From NCBI GenBank assembly GCA_944474755.1, contig OX104122.1, positions 22,407,714-22,471,713 of the forward strand: a DNA stretch of 64,000 nt. Direction: 5' to 3'. The notes beneath the pieces were generated by a model that saw only the letters and a program-made list of their open reading frames with translations, was not told the DNA's origin and did no database searches. Shown here one piece after another: positions 31,001 to 41,237 of the stretch. Numbering within the stretch: the stretch's first letter is position 1; every line of letters starts with the position of its first letter. The position numbers and the translations under genes were made by a program. This DNA is from Limnoperna fortunei. Lineage: Eukaryota; Mollusca; Bivalvia; Mytilida; Modiolidae.

Positions 31001-31600
31001 GCGTTTTTCTATACCCCCGCTTCGAAGAGGCTGGGTATTTTTTATGCCCCAGATTGGAAGAGGGTATATACTTTTTACCATTGTCCGTAACACAAATTTC
31101 TTTCGCAGTATTCTAAGCAACTACAAAATGCAGAAGCCGAATACTCTTTATAAAAGCGGGGGTATGACTAGTGACCTGTCTGTTTGCTTCCAATTTCGTC
31201 TTGTTCAATATTGTACCTTTTTAAAAAAAATCGGTAGAAAAATTTATCCACGATAACCTGTCCATATTAAACAAAATGCCTCTCCTTTTTACATGTCACA
31301 AATCGGTCATGACTTTTGCTACAGGAAATCTACATTGCAAGTTGGCCATTTTTGTTTCCACAGGAATCTTACGTGCCCTGCCTAATCTGCAGACAACATT
31401 ACCCTAAGGTTTTTGAAAAGACAACAACCTATTGGTAGAGTTTTACAACTCTTTATACCCGCAGTATTTCAGTGATTACACTTGGAAATTAATTAATTTC
31501 AATTTGGACATACAACAGGAGAATAAGCTAGACCATAATCGGTAAGCAGTTTTTATTTGTCGCTCACAAAACGTAGGCTCTAACTTTTCCTATAGTAATA
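31001..31600. other. Unrecognised insertion in the ORF2 remnant
   Basis: After a poly-C run (30980-30995) comes about 0.6 kb with no recognisable protein or element ends. It separates the endonuclease N- and C-terminal pieces. An 85-codon frame at 30999 has no family resemblance. Confidence 0.4.
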
Positions 31601-31602
31601 TT

Positions 31603-31818
31603 ATGAAACCTTATATAAATGATGTTACTGTTCATCCTATTTGTTGTAGATGCCACGATGCTGTTGTCTTAGCATTTACAAATAATACCGATTTAATTAC
31701 TGGATTTTGGAAAATAAACAATATTTTAAAAGATAAGCCTTTTCAGGAATCTTTTAAAGTTTTATGGCACAACTTATCAGATGGTATGACTGGTGATCAC
31801 GACTTTTGGGCTATTTAA
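31603..31818 (+). pseudogene. Keno-like ORF2 endonuclease C-terminus
   Basis: A 71-codon open piece. NDVTVHPICCRCHDAVVLAF corresponds to the SDHD region, with the Ser-Asp changed. GFWKINNILKDKPFQESFK follows, the usual L1/Tx1 linker after the endonuclease. It aligns with FFFSDHDCVV at 19400. Confidence 0.55.
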
Positions 31819-31854
31819 AAAGACAATACTAAATACTTTATTATTGATTAATGC

Positions 31855-32145
31855 TTGCTTGGTTGATTGGATGCTATATTCAGGACGAGAACAATTGATC
31901 AACGGAAAAAGGGAGTAGGATGGGATATAATTAAGACTGCTACTGAACAAGTATGGAGATTGGTAGGGATGGAGACTTTGGAACGGTTACATTGACCCTA
32001 CTCTTTTTCGAAATCTACAAAATGAGTCTTTGACGTTATAGGAGCGTTGAACTCGCCAAACACGTTACCCACTACGGTCCGCCATCAGGGGACGCGCTGG
32101 GCTGCTCTTTGTGTCATGCACTGGGTACCCTCCCAGTATTCATTA
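31855..32145 (-). mobile_element. Old non-autonomous retroelement fragment
   Basis: ttgattggatgctatattcagg tail, a middle that matches 36660-36760 (cgaaatctacaaaa), and ccatcaggggacgcgctggg near 32085, as at 36880. 5' end unclear, no ORF. Confidence 0.45.
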
Positions 32146-32924
32146 TTCCAAACACTTGAGATTGAAAACGCAACACTTTTAGCAATCCGTCAGCGTTCCA
32201 AAATCCGTCAGCAATCGGTCAAATCGTTCCAAATCCGTCAATAGACGGATGAACGGTTTGGGAACGATTTGACTGATCTGACGGATTGATTTGGACTGAT
32301 CGCTCCAATCCGTCCATTCAACTTCCGGTTAGTAAAATTAAATATTTCGAACTGTTAAAATTCGTTTCACTCGCAAATATTATAAGTATAAAAATATCAA
32401 CTGTTATGTCCTCATTTATGGCTTGGTTTAACTAAAAATAAGGCTATAAATGGAAATTCCCCCAATCTATAACTAATGTACCTATGATGAAATATAAACA
32501 TCGCATAGTGTCATTTTATTAACAAAATAATTAAAACAACGTAAATTAAAAAAAAAAACACACAATGACTTAAAAAAGTCTAAAGTTATAATTGGTAAAT
32601 GGAAATCCCCCTCCCTAATCTATAAATAATGCATCTGTGACGGAATATAAACATCACATAGTGTCATTTTATTTAAAAAATAATTAAAAAAGAAATGAAA
32701 AAACACACACAAACAATGAATTCAAAAAATATTTGAGCTCACGTGCCAATGCGTACATCTCGTATTTGTCTTCGAAATTTTTTAAAGCGGAAAAAGCGAG
32801 AACGACGAAAAACGTGAAGGCGTGATCGTAATATTTTTTTTAACTTCGCTTTAACATTACTTGTATGTATGTTTGACGTTTTTTTACACTTTTTTCAAAA
32901 TTATATTGGTCTATATAATATGGC

Positions 32925-33640
32925 GTCGAGTGTTTATAGGGAAAAGCTGGCATACCCAGCGAAACAGCAGACCTTCGACAAGAAAACTGGTGCTTTTTGA
33001 AAATTTAGGGATGAGTCGATTGATTGATTGATTGATTAATGGTGTTTAACGCCCGAGCAGCAATATTTCAGCTATATTCAGGCGATGAACATGAAATGGA
33101 TGATAAAATGAACATGAAATGATGATGAATGAAAATGGGATGGGACACAAGGAAAAAAAGGGGTAACGGATTTTAGATTGCCACTGGCAAATGGGAGGAT
33201 GGATAGGGTCGGGCAATTTAGCCTCCTGTAGCGGGATCGAAATCCCTACTCATAGCGAATACTACAGCAGCGTTCTTTAACGTGCGAGGAACGTGGCATT
33301 TTTCCCAACACGGTGCACTAATATGGTTTGCGGTCAGGTTTTCCGTATTATGGCCTGACAACCCCAGCTTGCCAGGGGTACCCCATTCAACCACCTGGGG
33401 CACACATCCCAGTCGGTCTTTAGGCAAACCGACCTGACACGCCGGTCAGGGTACTGGGCGCTATTTAGTCGCCTTTTACGACAAGCTAGCGCGACTGCGG
33501 TCTATTCTTTTAGCCACCCGGATCCCGCACGGGGCGGGATGAGTCGAGCACACCCTCTCGATGTAAGGGTCGAACAGACAACTCGATGATCAATACTAGA
33601 TTACTGCTACCTTAACCACCGAGGTCGAGGTTTTTTATTA
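32925..33640 (-). mobile_element. V-SINE split by a 0.5-kb element
   Basis: Tail/V-domain side at 32925-33007 (tatggcgtcgagtgttta); head side at 33548-33635 (gatcaatactagattactgc, taccttaaccaccgaggtc). The two are separated exactly by the insertion at 33020-33535. Strongly degenerate. Confidence 0.5.
33020..33535 (-). mobile_element. 0.5-kb non-autonomous LINE-derived element, copy 1
   Basis: Flanked by the 12-bp duplication gggatgagtcga (33008-33019 and 33536-33547). On the minus strand it begins gccccgtgcgggatccgg, like the LINE 5' end (ccccgtgtgggacccggg), and ends ...cgttaaacaccatta(atca)n, like the LINE 3' end. It is about 95% identical by eye to 45103-45608. A 69-codon frame (33218-33427, MPKDRLGCVPQVVEWGTPGK) is shared by both copies, but there is no evidence that it is translated. 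Confidence 0.8.
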
Positions 33641-34960
33641 TAAACGCTTAAATAGATCATTTGTCGTTGTTTGATCAGTTTTCTTTCTGTGCCACAATTC
33701 CTAAGAATTCCGGTGTATAATACTCAATAAGATTAACGACAAAAGCGAAACATCTATTCATGTATTTTATTCACTATCTCCTTGTATCACATGAATTTAC
33801 ACATAATTAAATCTCAAATTAAGAATGAACTTCTAAACGCGTTTGTATATAGAAGCTTATGAGTTAAAGATTCGCACATGTAAGAGTAATATAAAATTAA
33901 TTCTGCTTTCGCATTTTAGCCGTCACAATTTGTTTATTTTACGATGTCTGTGATAGTCAATCGATAATTAATTATATATAAGTATAAATTATTTCCTTAA
34001 AATTCAGAAGTATTTGAAATTAGTTACTAGGTTTAACATAGCTGCCCAGCGCGTCCTCAGCTGGCGGACATGGGATGTGCTCTCGTTTTTGTTTTTTTTT
34101 TGCCGGGGGTGGGGCGGTTCAGGTCAGATTAGAATTGCCGCGAACATAGTGACGACTACAACTTAATTGACAAAGATTGTCCGTTTTAACCTGTACTCCG
34201 GCTTCCTCCCACCCCATCCCCAATAAAAATTGAAATAAATGAAACAATCCGGCGTAATTGTAAGTATACTTTTTGAACTTCTTTTATTGCCTGTCAAATA
34301 AAACTTGCGACTAGAATCGCTGTATATTTTACAATACAACTTGTTGTTTAGTAAACAGTGTGTTTTGTTTGACAATGCTTGTTCAACGGTTAAACAGTTG
34401 TCTATACACAACAGTTTTATAACTGTATTTAAAAAATGTTGTAGACGTCCTTTCCTCAATGTGAAATTAATATGCTACTGATTGGGGTAGTCCGGTCGGC
34501 TTAATAAACGACAAAAATATACATGTAACAGATCGTAGAAGATAAAAGAGGCCGAAATCACGAGTCGCGAAAATAAAAAAATATAAATAATGGATTACGA
34601 AAAGAAAACATTTGCCTCGTCGGTACTAATGTGCCTTTAATCGAAATTTTTTAAGGTTTACAGAGCTCGACCCGCAGATATGTCCTGCCTTAAAGAAATA
34701 TGCTTAATTACATAATATAAAAAAAGTAGTTTCTTTAAATGTTTATTTATGTTATTTTTTAGAACGAGACATTGTATTAACTATTGTTTTGAATACTTGC
34801 GTTTATTATAAATGTTATTTAATAAATGCATATATAATATACATATGACGCAGAATTCGTTTTATCTTATAATTATTAATTTATACATATCCGTCAATAA
34901 ACTGACCGACTTGTGCATATAATTAAATGACGGATTCATAATTTTGGACGGATGTATTCA
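33641..34960. other. AT-rich interior of the putative DNA element
   Basis: Poly-T at 34088 and scattered short frames only. Nothing recognised. Confidence 0.4.
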
Positions 34961-35154
34961 TCATTAATCAGTCAGCGATCCGTCAGCGTTCCAAAATCCG
35001 TCAGCAATCAGTTATCAATCAGTCAGTGTTGCGTTTACGGGTGCAAGTACTGTATAGAGTTCAACGGAAAGTTATCTGTGATTATATTCATTTGCAATTG
35101 CAAAAATAAAAGAGAAACCGAATCCAGGCGACTTCATATAGTCTTACAAAGATA

Positions 35155-35940
35155 GTTATTTTGGTTCCATTATACGTTTTAGAGCTAAAATTATAGAAAA
35201 GTCAGAAAAATCATTCAATTTTTTTTTAAAATTAGAAGTATCTGCTGAACAAAAAAAATTAATTACAAAATTATAGAAAATTTAGCAAATTTTATTAAAA
35301 CAAGAGATATTTTAAAACAATTTAAAACCAAATTATATTATACCAACCGTTTTCCTATTATGGGATCGATAAAAAAAGTTCCCATTTTATGTATTTGTAT
35401 ACTTCTGAAGGGATCGATAAAAAAAATTTTTAAAGTCTATTTTTGATTATGCATTTGTATAAGAGCCTTTTGTAAGAAAGGTTCGCAGTGATCCCGACAT
35501 TAATGGTGTTAAACTTCCTGGTTCCTATGAACCCTGCAAGATTTCCCTTTATGCTGATGATGTAAATGGTGTATGCACAACTGATTTATCTATTCATCGT
35601 ATTTTTTATTGGTGCAATTTAGATGGTCGTGTTTATTCGAAGTTACTTTTTGTGATTTGTCGGATAAAGGGCACAACTCGGTCCTTTTGCTCGCAAAGTA
35701 GCAAATAAAAATTTCTAAGTTCGGTTTATTTATACAAAATTCAGACATAATATTCATCTTCTTTACGTTATTAAAGCCTTAGACATTGCGAAACTAACGG
35801 GAAACGATCTCTTAAAGAAATTTCTTTTTTCGTCTTTGATGATGCACGTGGAAAATGCTAAGGTGATCATTTTTCCGTATAGGGATGTGACCTAATTTTA
35901 TTATAAACGTGCTAATTCGAATATTATAACAACCATTCCG
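35155..35940 (+). pseudogene. Keno-like/Tx1 ORF2 RT fragment
   Basis: Shifted frames: AKIIEKSEKSFNFFLKLE and NFIKTRDILKQFKTKLYYTN (pre-RT helix region), then VRSDPDINGVKLPGSYEP followed by CKISLYADDVNG (YADD motif, near 35550) and LDIAKLTGNDLLKKFLFS near 35790. Much of the RT fingers is deleted. The copy is cut near 35945 by a MITE. Confidence 0.6.
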
Positions 35941-35954
35941 TAGCAAAAATCCAG

Positions 35955-36060
35955 GGTGCCGTTTCATAAAGCGATCGTTAGCTTAACGTGCACGTTATCC
36001 CATTGAAATTGCATGGGATAACGAGCACGTTAATTAGCGATCGCTTTATGAAACGGCACC
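35955..36060. mobile_element. 106-bp palindromic MITE
   Basis: ggtgccgtttcataaagcga at the left end is the inverse of tcgctttatgaaacggcacc at the right end. The arms continue inward (cacgttatccca / tgggataacg) around a short centre (ttgaaattgca). Flanked by cag on both sides (35952-35954; 36061-36063), a 3-bp duplication. No coding capacity. Confidence 0.85.
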
Positions 36061-36148
36061 CAGTAATTTACATAGGTGTTACCCAAGATGCAACACGCCA
36101 TTCGGTTTCGGGTTTCTCAATGTTTTGCATGTAGTAAACGTAACTAAA

Positions 36149-36517
36149 ATGAGACACGAATGTCAATTAATACACAACACACAGCAGGTTATTAAAAACG
36201 GAAATAACTATAATCACGTATCAATTATGATCGATTTTAAACACGAAACCGATAAAACAAATGGTGACACTGTCGAAAGATATCAAGATCGACCACGTCT
36301 GATTTTATATGCAACTTCTTATGGACACCAAAGTGCCGGGAGTGAATCACTCCCGCTCTGCTATATTACGAGTAATGGGACTAAATTCGTACCCTCGACA
36401 AAAAAACGCGATGGTACGATTATTCGTTCTAGTGCAAAACTAAACAAGTCTAAAACGAAAGGTGCATTCCTCTGTAAATGGAAAACAAGATCTGATCATT
36501 GTTTCGGTATTTCTTGA
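36149..36517 (+). other. Unrecognised open frame, about 122 codons
   Basis: ATG at 36149 (MRHECQLIHNTQQV), basic C-terminal half (RSSAKLNKSKTKGAFLCKW). No domain recognised and no splice or promoter support. It may be part of the surrounding retroelement or chance. Confidence 0.2.
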
Positions 36518-36552
36518 GCTGTACAAAATTAAAATCGTGTTTGGAAATGATG

Positions 36553-36985
36553 TTAATTGATTGATTGGATGTTTGCTTTACGTCCACCGAGCAGTATTTC
36601 AGCTATATTCATGACTGGAACAATTTAACAAAAAATAAATCAATGGAAAAGGGGGTAGTATGGGACACAGGGAACAAAGTTTTGACTGCCACTGGAAAAG
36701 TACGGAGTATTGGGTAGGGTCGGAGAATTTAGCCTTTTGTAGCGGCTACAATGAGCCTACTCTTTTCCGAAATCTACAAAAGGGGTATTTATCGTGCAAG
36801 GAGCGTGGCACTATGGTCTGCGGTCTGTCTTTCCGTATTATGACCTGACACCCCCCCCCCTAAATGAGGGACTCGCATAACCGCCACCCAGGGAGGCGCT
36901 GGGCTGCTCTGTGGGTCGAGCACTGGGAACCATCCCAATATGGTCCCAGGGAAATAATGTTGCTCGACAAGATATATGGCGCTCT
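36553..36985 (-). mobile_element. Old non-autonomous retroelement (related to the 0.5-kb family)
   Basis: ttgattgattggatgtttgc tail with cagtatttcagctatattca. The middle resembles 33130-33420 (gggatgggacacaaggaa / tatgggacacagggaac; actgccactgg; gtcggagaatttagcc; ttccgtattatg). It ends near ggtcgagcactgggaacc. Diverged, no clear target duplication. Confidence 0.55.
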
Positions 36986-37157
36986 TTTTTTGTAAAAGCA
37001 TGGAAAACTGCTTCAGGAATCGGATCGTATGAATGGGATCGAGACGCTTGGTCTCATTAAATGTTTTTGTTTTTTTTTATTTTAAAAAGACAAACTGTAA
37101 CGTTAAAGAGAAAAATATTTTCAGTGGTGAAAACTTAAAAGCGAAATACTTTTTTTT

Positions 37158-37390
37158 CGATGCCGGCTTTCCGTATTATGACCAGACAAGCCCCTCTGCC
37201 CAAACAACGACGGGGTTTCTTTAATTATCCGCCATCCGGGACGCGCTGGGCTGCTGTGGGTCGATAATTGGGAACCCTGGGGACGTGCTATGTGAGTCAT
37301 GCACTGGTATTGATTAAATGTTTTCTTAATTTACAGGAAGAAGTATTTTAGCTTAAAAAAGGACGAGAATTATATTTTATAAAATTAATC
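37158..37390 (-). mobile_element. Fragment of the same old retroelement family
   Basis: ggctttccgtattatgacca, then ccgccatccgggacgcgctg and ggaccgtgctatg-like text parallel 36825-36930. A diverged tail follows (aggaagaagtattttagc). Confidence 0.4.
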
Positions 37391-38000
37391 AATGTAGAAA
37401 AGGATCAGGCTAACATATCAACTACAATGAACATATCCTTTCTATAAATCTTCTAAAGCGTTGTATTGACAGCTCGAAATCCTTGTAGTTCCAGAATACC
37501 TTTATTTGTTTTCCTTGTTTCAATTTTCTTAAAATTTGTCCATGTTTTTAAGATTCTACAAACATATGAAATACAATGGTCTCCTACTCAAATGGATACT
37601 GCTCTTAAGTGTACAATATACCACCTTTTATATAAAAGATGTTTAAATGAAATCCAATGCATATCGTTCTCTTCGCTTCGAATAAATGGTGCATTTTACC
37701 ATTTTCAATGTATTGTGCACTCTATCATCAAATTAGTTATTGAAATCACCTGACGTTTATTTATTAGTAATATGACCTTAACGTGACAATGCGTAATGCG
37801 AAATTATTGAATTACGAATACAAAATTATTTCGTCCGTTCTACCAATATACCAAATTTATTGACAAAGCTTCTGAAACCACCTTAACCCATAAATGTTTA
37901 CATTAGTAATGGTGAATTATTGTACGAAGATCAAGAAAAACTTTTTTTGATACAAAAATTTTTGTGTTACGCTGTATACTGCACTTGACAACCATTCAGA
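37391..38000. other. No feature recognised
   Basis: AT-rich sequence with short unsupported frames only. Confidence 0.4.
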
Positions 38001-38007
38001 AAGTGAA

Positions 38008-38290
38008 GATTGATTGCTTGGATGTTTGCCTTACAAAGGACTCCAGCAAGCAGAATGTCAGCTATATCCAGGACTATAACAAATTTGCTTATCAATCTCT
38101 TTGAAAAGATCGATTAAGAGACACACCATGTTGAATGCCAGTGTAGATGTATAGAGTATTATTATGGCCGGAAAACTCATCTTTCCAAAATGTCCAAAAG
38201 GACTCTTTCTGTATTATTACCTATTACATTCTCTAACGAAATGTCTCCGTCCGCCAGATGTGGGTCGAGAACTTCAGTTTTGTCCTAGCA
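38008..38290 (-). mobile_element. Degenerate fragment of the old retroelement family
   Basis: gattgcttggatgtttgcct, ccagcaagcagaatgtcagc and gtccgccagatgtgggtcga keep the order of the 36553 copy. Heavily diverged. Confidence 0.35.
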
Positions 38291-38800
38291 TTGATATAAT
38301 AGGATGGGATGGTGCAAATGATGAAAAAGCGTATTATTGTTTCTGAACCTGTATTTAGTATTGTATAGAGAAAACAAGCTTTTGACTGTATTGATCTATT
38401 TATTGTTCGCTTTATCTCTCCCTTAATATAGATATAAATAGACTGCTTGCAGGTCGTTAAGCATAATAAATCGGACAAATATCGAAATATTTCCCTATCA
38501 TCTCTACTAGTAACAAGCTTGTCTTGCAAGTGTGCTAAATTCTCATTGGTCCTCGATTATTACCTGCACTGCTTCTTAGTACATTGACACTCCTAGCACC
38601 TTTGTGTTAATTAACTACTTCGCAGTACCACAGTACTGCCAGAATACATTTACTGCCGTCACAAGTACCAAGTATTCCGATTATCTGCAAGTCAGTTTTC
38701 ACGTGACGTCACTAAATCGTAAGTCGGCAATATTGGCGATATTGATTTTTCAAAAATTGTGTGTTTACCTGTACGCCTTTTGCATTCAAATGTAAATAAG

Positions 38801-39030
38801 ATGGTAAACTATTGTCGTTTCATAGGTTGTCACAATAGATCGGATCGGGAGACACATTTACAGCTTTATAGACTGCTCAAGGTTATTACTAATCAAGGGG
38901 AAGAATGTGAAAAACTTTCAAGCGATCGAAGGCGTCAGTGGCGGGCACGCTTACAACATAATTTTTTGTGGGAAAAACTTGGACAATATCAGAGTTTTTT
39001 CGCAATATTTTGTATCGGGTAATATTTATA
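38801..39030 (+). pseudogene. THAP-type DNA-binding exon of an ISL2EU/IS4EU-like transposase
   Basis: ATG at 38801 opens MVNYCRFIGCHNRSDRE, the C-X4-C start of a C2CH THAP finger, followed by LYRLLKVITNQGEECEKLSS and RRRQWRARL. The last part is shifted one frame and reads RVFSQYFVSG where a THAP domain should have a Cys and a His, so both final zinc ligands are lost (F and Y). Function in intact relatives: binding of transposon ends. The DDE part follows from about 39700. Two 80-bp direct repeats (39057-39215, ttgttttaataaacacgg) lie just downstream. Confidence 0.7.
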
Positions 39031-39391
39031 CTTGTGTGTCTTGAAATGTGTAATTAATTGTTTTAATAAACACGGTAAAAAGTTAAACCGTACTTATTTA
39101 GCCCCGCCCCTTTTCACAACAATGAATTTAATAAATTTATTGTTTTAATAAACACGGAAAAAAGTTTATCCCTGCATATTTGGCCCCGCCTTTTTTCACA
39201 ACAATGAATTTAAATAAAGTGACTGTTTTAATGGTTTAAACGAATGTTACATTTCATTTCTAAATACTACTTAAAATGCAGATATAAAAAACTGTCTTGT
39301 ACAAATTTTTCTGTAAATCCAAAGTCAAAAGTATTTAAATGAACCTTGTCATTTCACATAATGACACACATTCCCGTTTTCAAATATTGAC

Positions 39392-39597
39392 TGTCAACAC
39401 TGAGATTGTGGGTTCGATTCTCACTGCAGGCAGGGTGTACTCGACTCCAATCTTAATTGACAAGGATTGCCAGTTTTCCTACCGTAGGTCGGGGGTTCTC
39501 TCCGAGTACTCCGGCTTCCTCCCCCAATAAAAACTGGACGCCATGAAATAGCTGAAAAATTGCTGAAAGTGGCGTTAAAACACCATTCAAACAAACA
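39392..39597 (+). mobile_element. V-SINE, 5' truncated, 12-bp TSD
   Basis: Starts within the tRNA head (tgtcaacactgagattgtgg), with B box gggttcgattctcact, V-domain gttctctccgagtactccgg and tail ggacgccatgaaatagctga. Flanked by tcaaatattgac on both sides (39380-39391; 39598-39609). Confidence 0.85.
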
Positions 39598-39699
39598 TCA
39601 AATATTGACCATGCTAGTAGTAGTACACCAATTTAATGCACAGCTGTCCTTTTTCAAGAAAGAGAGTTGAACTGTATGATAAGGACAGACCAGTTGGGT

Positions 39700-41170
39700 A
39701 CCATCATTAAATATGACCGAGATAGACGCCGAAACTGATTAACACCAAAAGGACATCAAGTCACCTGATTTAGAGCACGTGATTTAGAGAGAGATATAAC
39801 CGGAGACAAATTAGAACAGAAGAAACGTAAAAATATGTTGCAGCAAGTCCTTTGCTTCAATTAAACGAGTCTCATGACATTTCTGGTTTGTTTGAAATTG
39901 AAGACAAAACAGGAATGAAAACAGACATAAATAAATAGAGAGCTGATTGCGTCAATGACTTTTGAATTACAAAAACTCGGAACGGAAAATGCAGAACTGA
40001 ATTCAAAAGTTGAGGAGTGAAGTCCAGGTATGACAAACCTATGTTCGACGGAAAAAATGAGAAAAGTTTTGTACTTCATAGGATTGCAGACATACCGGAT
40101 TTTACTAACCCTGTAAAACTATCTTTTTTTACAATTTTCAAATTTCACATGTTAATTTTAACATTAATGCGACTTGTACTCAATTTGACGTATCACCTTC
40201 AACCGTTTCTAGGGGCCTCGGTGGCCGAGTGGTCAAGGTAGTTCGTCTACTATTGATCACGTGGTCTGTCAACACTGAGATTGCGGGTTCGATTCTCACT
40301 GCAGGCAGGGTGTAATCGACTCCAATCTTAATTGACAAGGATTGCCAGTTTTCCTACCGCAGGTCGGGGGTCTTCTCCGGGTACTCCGGCTTCCTCCCCC
40401 AATAAAACTGGACGCCATGATATAGCTGAAAAATTGCTGAAAGTGGCGTTAAAACACCATCAAACAAACAAAACAATCAACCGTTTCTAGGATATTCTCC
40501 GAGGTTATAGATATTATGTATGTTAGAATGAAACCACTGGTTGTTTGGCCATCTCGTGACGACTTGCGAAAAATAATGCCAATGCAATTTAGAAAGTATT
40601 TTGGAACTAAATGTGTTGTCGTTATCGACTGTTTTGAAGTTTTCAACAGGCCATCCAACTTGAAAGCCAGAGCAGAAACCTGGTCATCATATAAACACCA
40701 CAATACAGTCAAATGTTTGATAGGAATTACTACACAAGGCACAGAATTACTACACAAGGCACTGTATCATATATATCTAAAGCATGGGGTGGGCGTGTAA
40801 GTGACAGATATATTACAGAAAATAGTGGATTTTTTAATAATATATTTCCAGGAGATTTAGTTCTTGCGGACCGTGGATTCGATATTCAGGCTAGTGTAGT
40901 GTCGATGATATGCAGAAGTAAAAATACCTGTATTTACGAAAGGAAAGTCGCAGCTGGCACCTGTTGATCTGGACACCACAAGACAAATTGCACACGTCAG
41001 AATTCGTGTGGAACGAATAATTGGAACTGTGAGGCAAAAGTATCAAATTTTAAATGGACCTTTACCAATTGAATTGTAAATTTGTAAAGAAACTGAAAAT
41101 TTATCCATGTTTGATCAAATTGGTACTGTCTGTTGTGCTTTGTGTAAATTTATGTACCTCAGTCGTTAAT
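39700..41170 (+). pseudogene. ISL2EU/IS4EU-like DDE transposase, frameshifted and SINE-interrupted
   Basis: Catalytic part of the THAP transposase. Pieces: a coiled segment MTFELQKLGTENAELNSK near 39955, KPMFDGKNEKSFVLHRIADI, LTLMRLVLNLTYH just before the SINE, then after it [18 protein letters not shown] (40507). The DDE core [20 protein letters not shown] (40614), [34 protein letters not shown] and [11 protein letters not shown] carries the first two acidic residues (IDCFE, ADRGF). Near 40985, [15 protein letters not shown] gives the third (VE). Lesions: stops near 39865-39935, a duplicated acacaaggcacagaattact frameshift at about 40735, frameshift at 40915, stop at 41077. Assignment is from motif memory. 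Confidence 0.75.
40213..40476 (+). mobile_element. Full-length V-SINE (264 bp) with 14-bp TSD
   Basis: Best SINE copy: ggcctcggtggccgagtgg, tcaaggtagttcgtctac, B box gcgggttcgattctcact, V-domain gggtactccggcttcctccc, tail aaaactggacgccatgatat, agctgaaaaattgctgaaag and tggcgttaaaacacc, with caaa repeats. Flanked by tcaaccgtttctag (40199-40212 and 40477-40490). It interrupts the transposase between two conserved segments. The head is Leu/Ser-tRNA-like. Confidence 0.92.
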
Positions 41171-41237
41171 TTCAATTAATAAATGTGTTGTTCATAAATA
41201 CTTAAAATGCATTTATGAGCAATGATTTTTTTATTTA

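Larger units (their letters stand above)
32164..35036. mobile_element. Putative DNA element with inverted ends and subterminal ccgtcagc repeats
   Basis: Left end aaaacgcaacact and right end agtgttgcgttt are inverted copies. Inside both ends are clusters of gttccaaaatccgtcagcaa and related gatccgtcagc repeats (32185-32320; 34970-35020). The interior holds a tandem duplication of about 150 bp (32443 and 32592: aaacatc(g/a)catagtgtcat) and nested insertions (33020-33535 and a SINE). No transposase is seen. The target duplication is unclear, so this remains a hypothesis. Confidence 0.4.

Noticed and set aside
33218..33427. 69-codon frame MPKDRLGCVPQVVEW as a protein gene (also 45211-45420)
   Set aside because: Lies inside a short non-autonomous element; conservation equals that of the surrounding DNA, no codon-level signal can be judged from two copies.
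40213..40300. Leu/Ser tRNA gene
   Set aside because: The sequence continues into a V-domain and a LINE-like tail with target duplications, and the same head recurs in several copies: it is a SINE.
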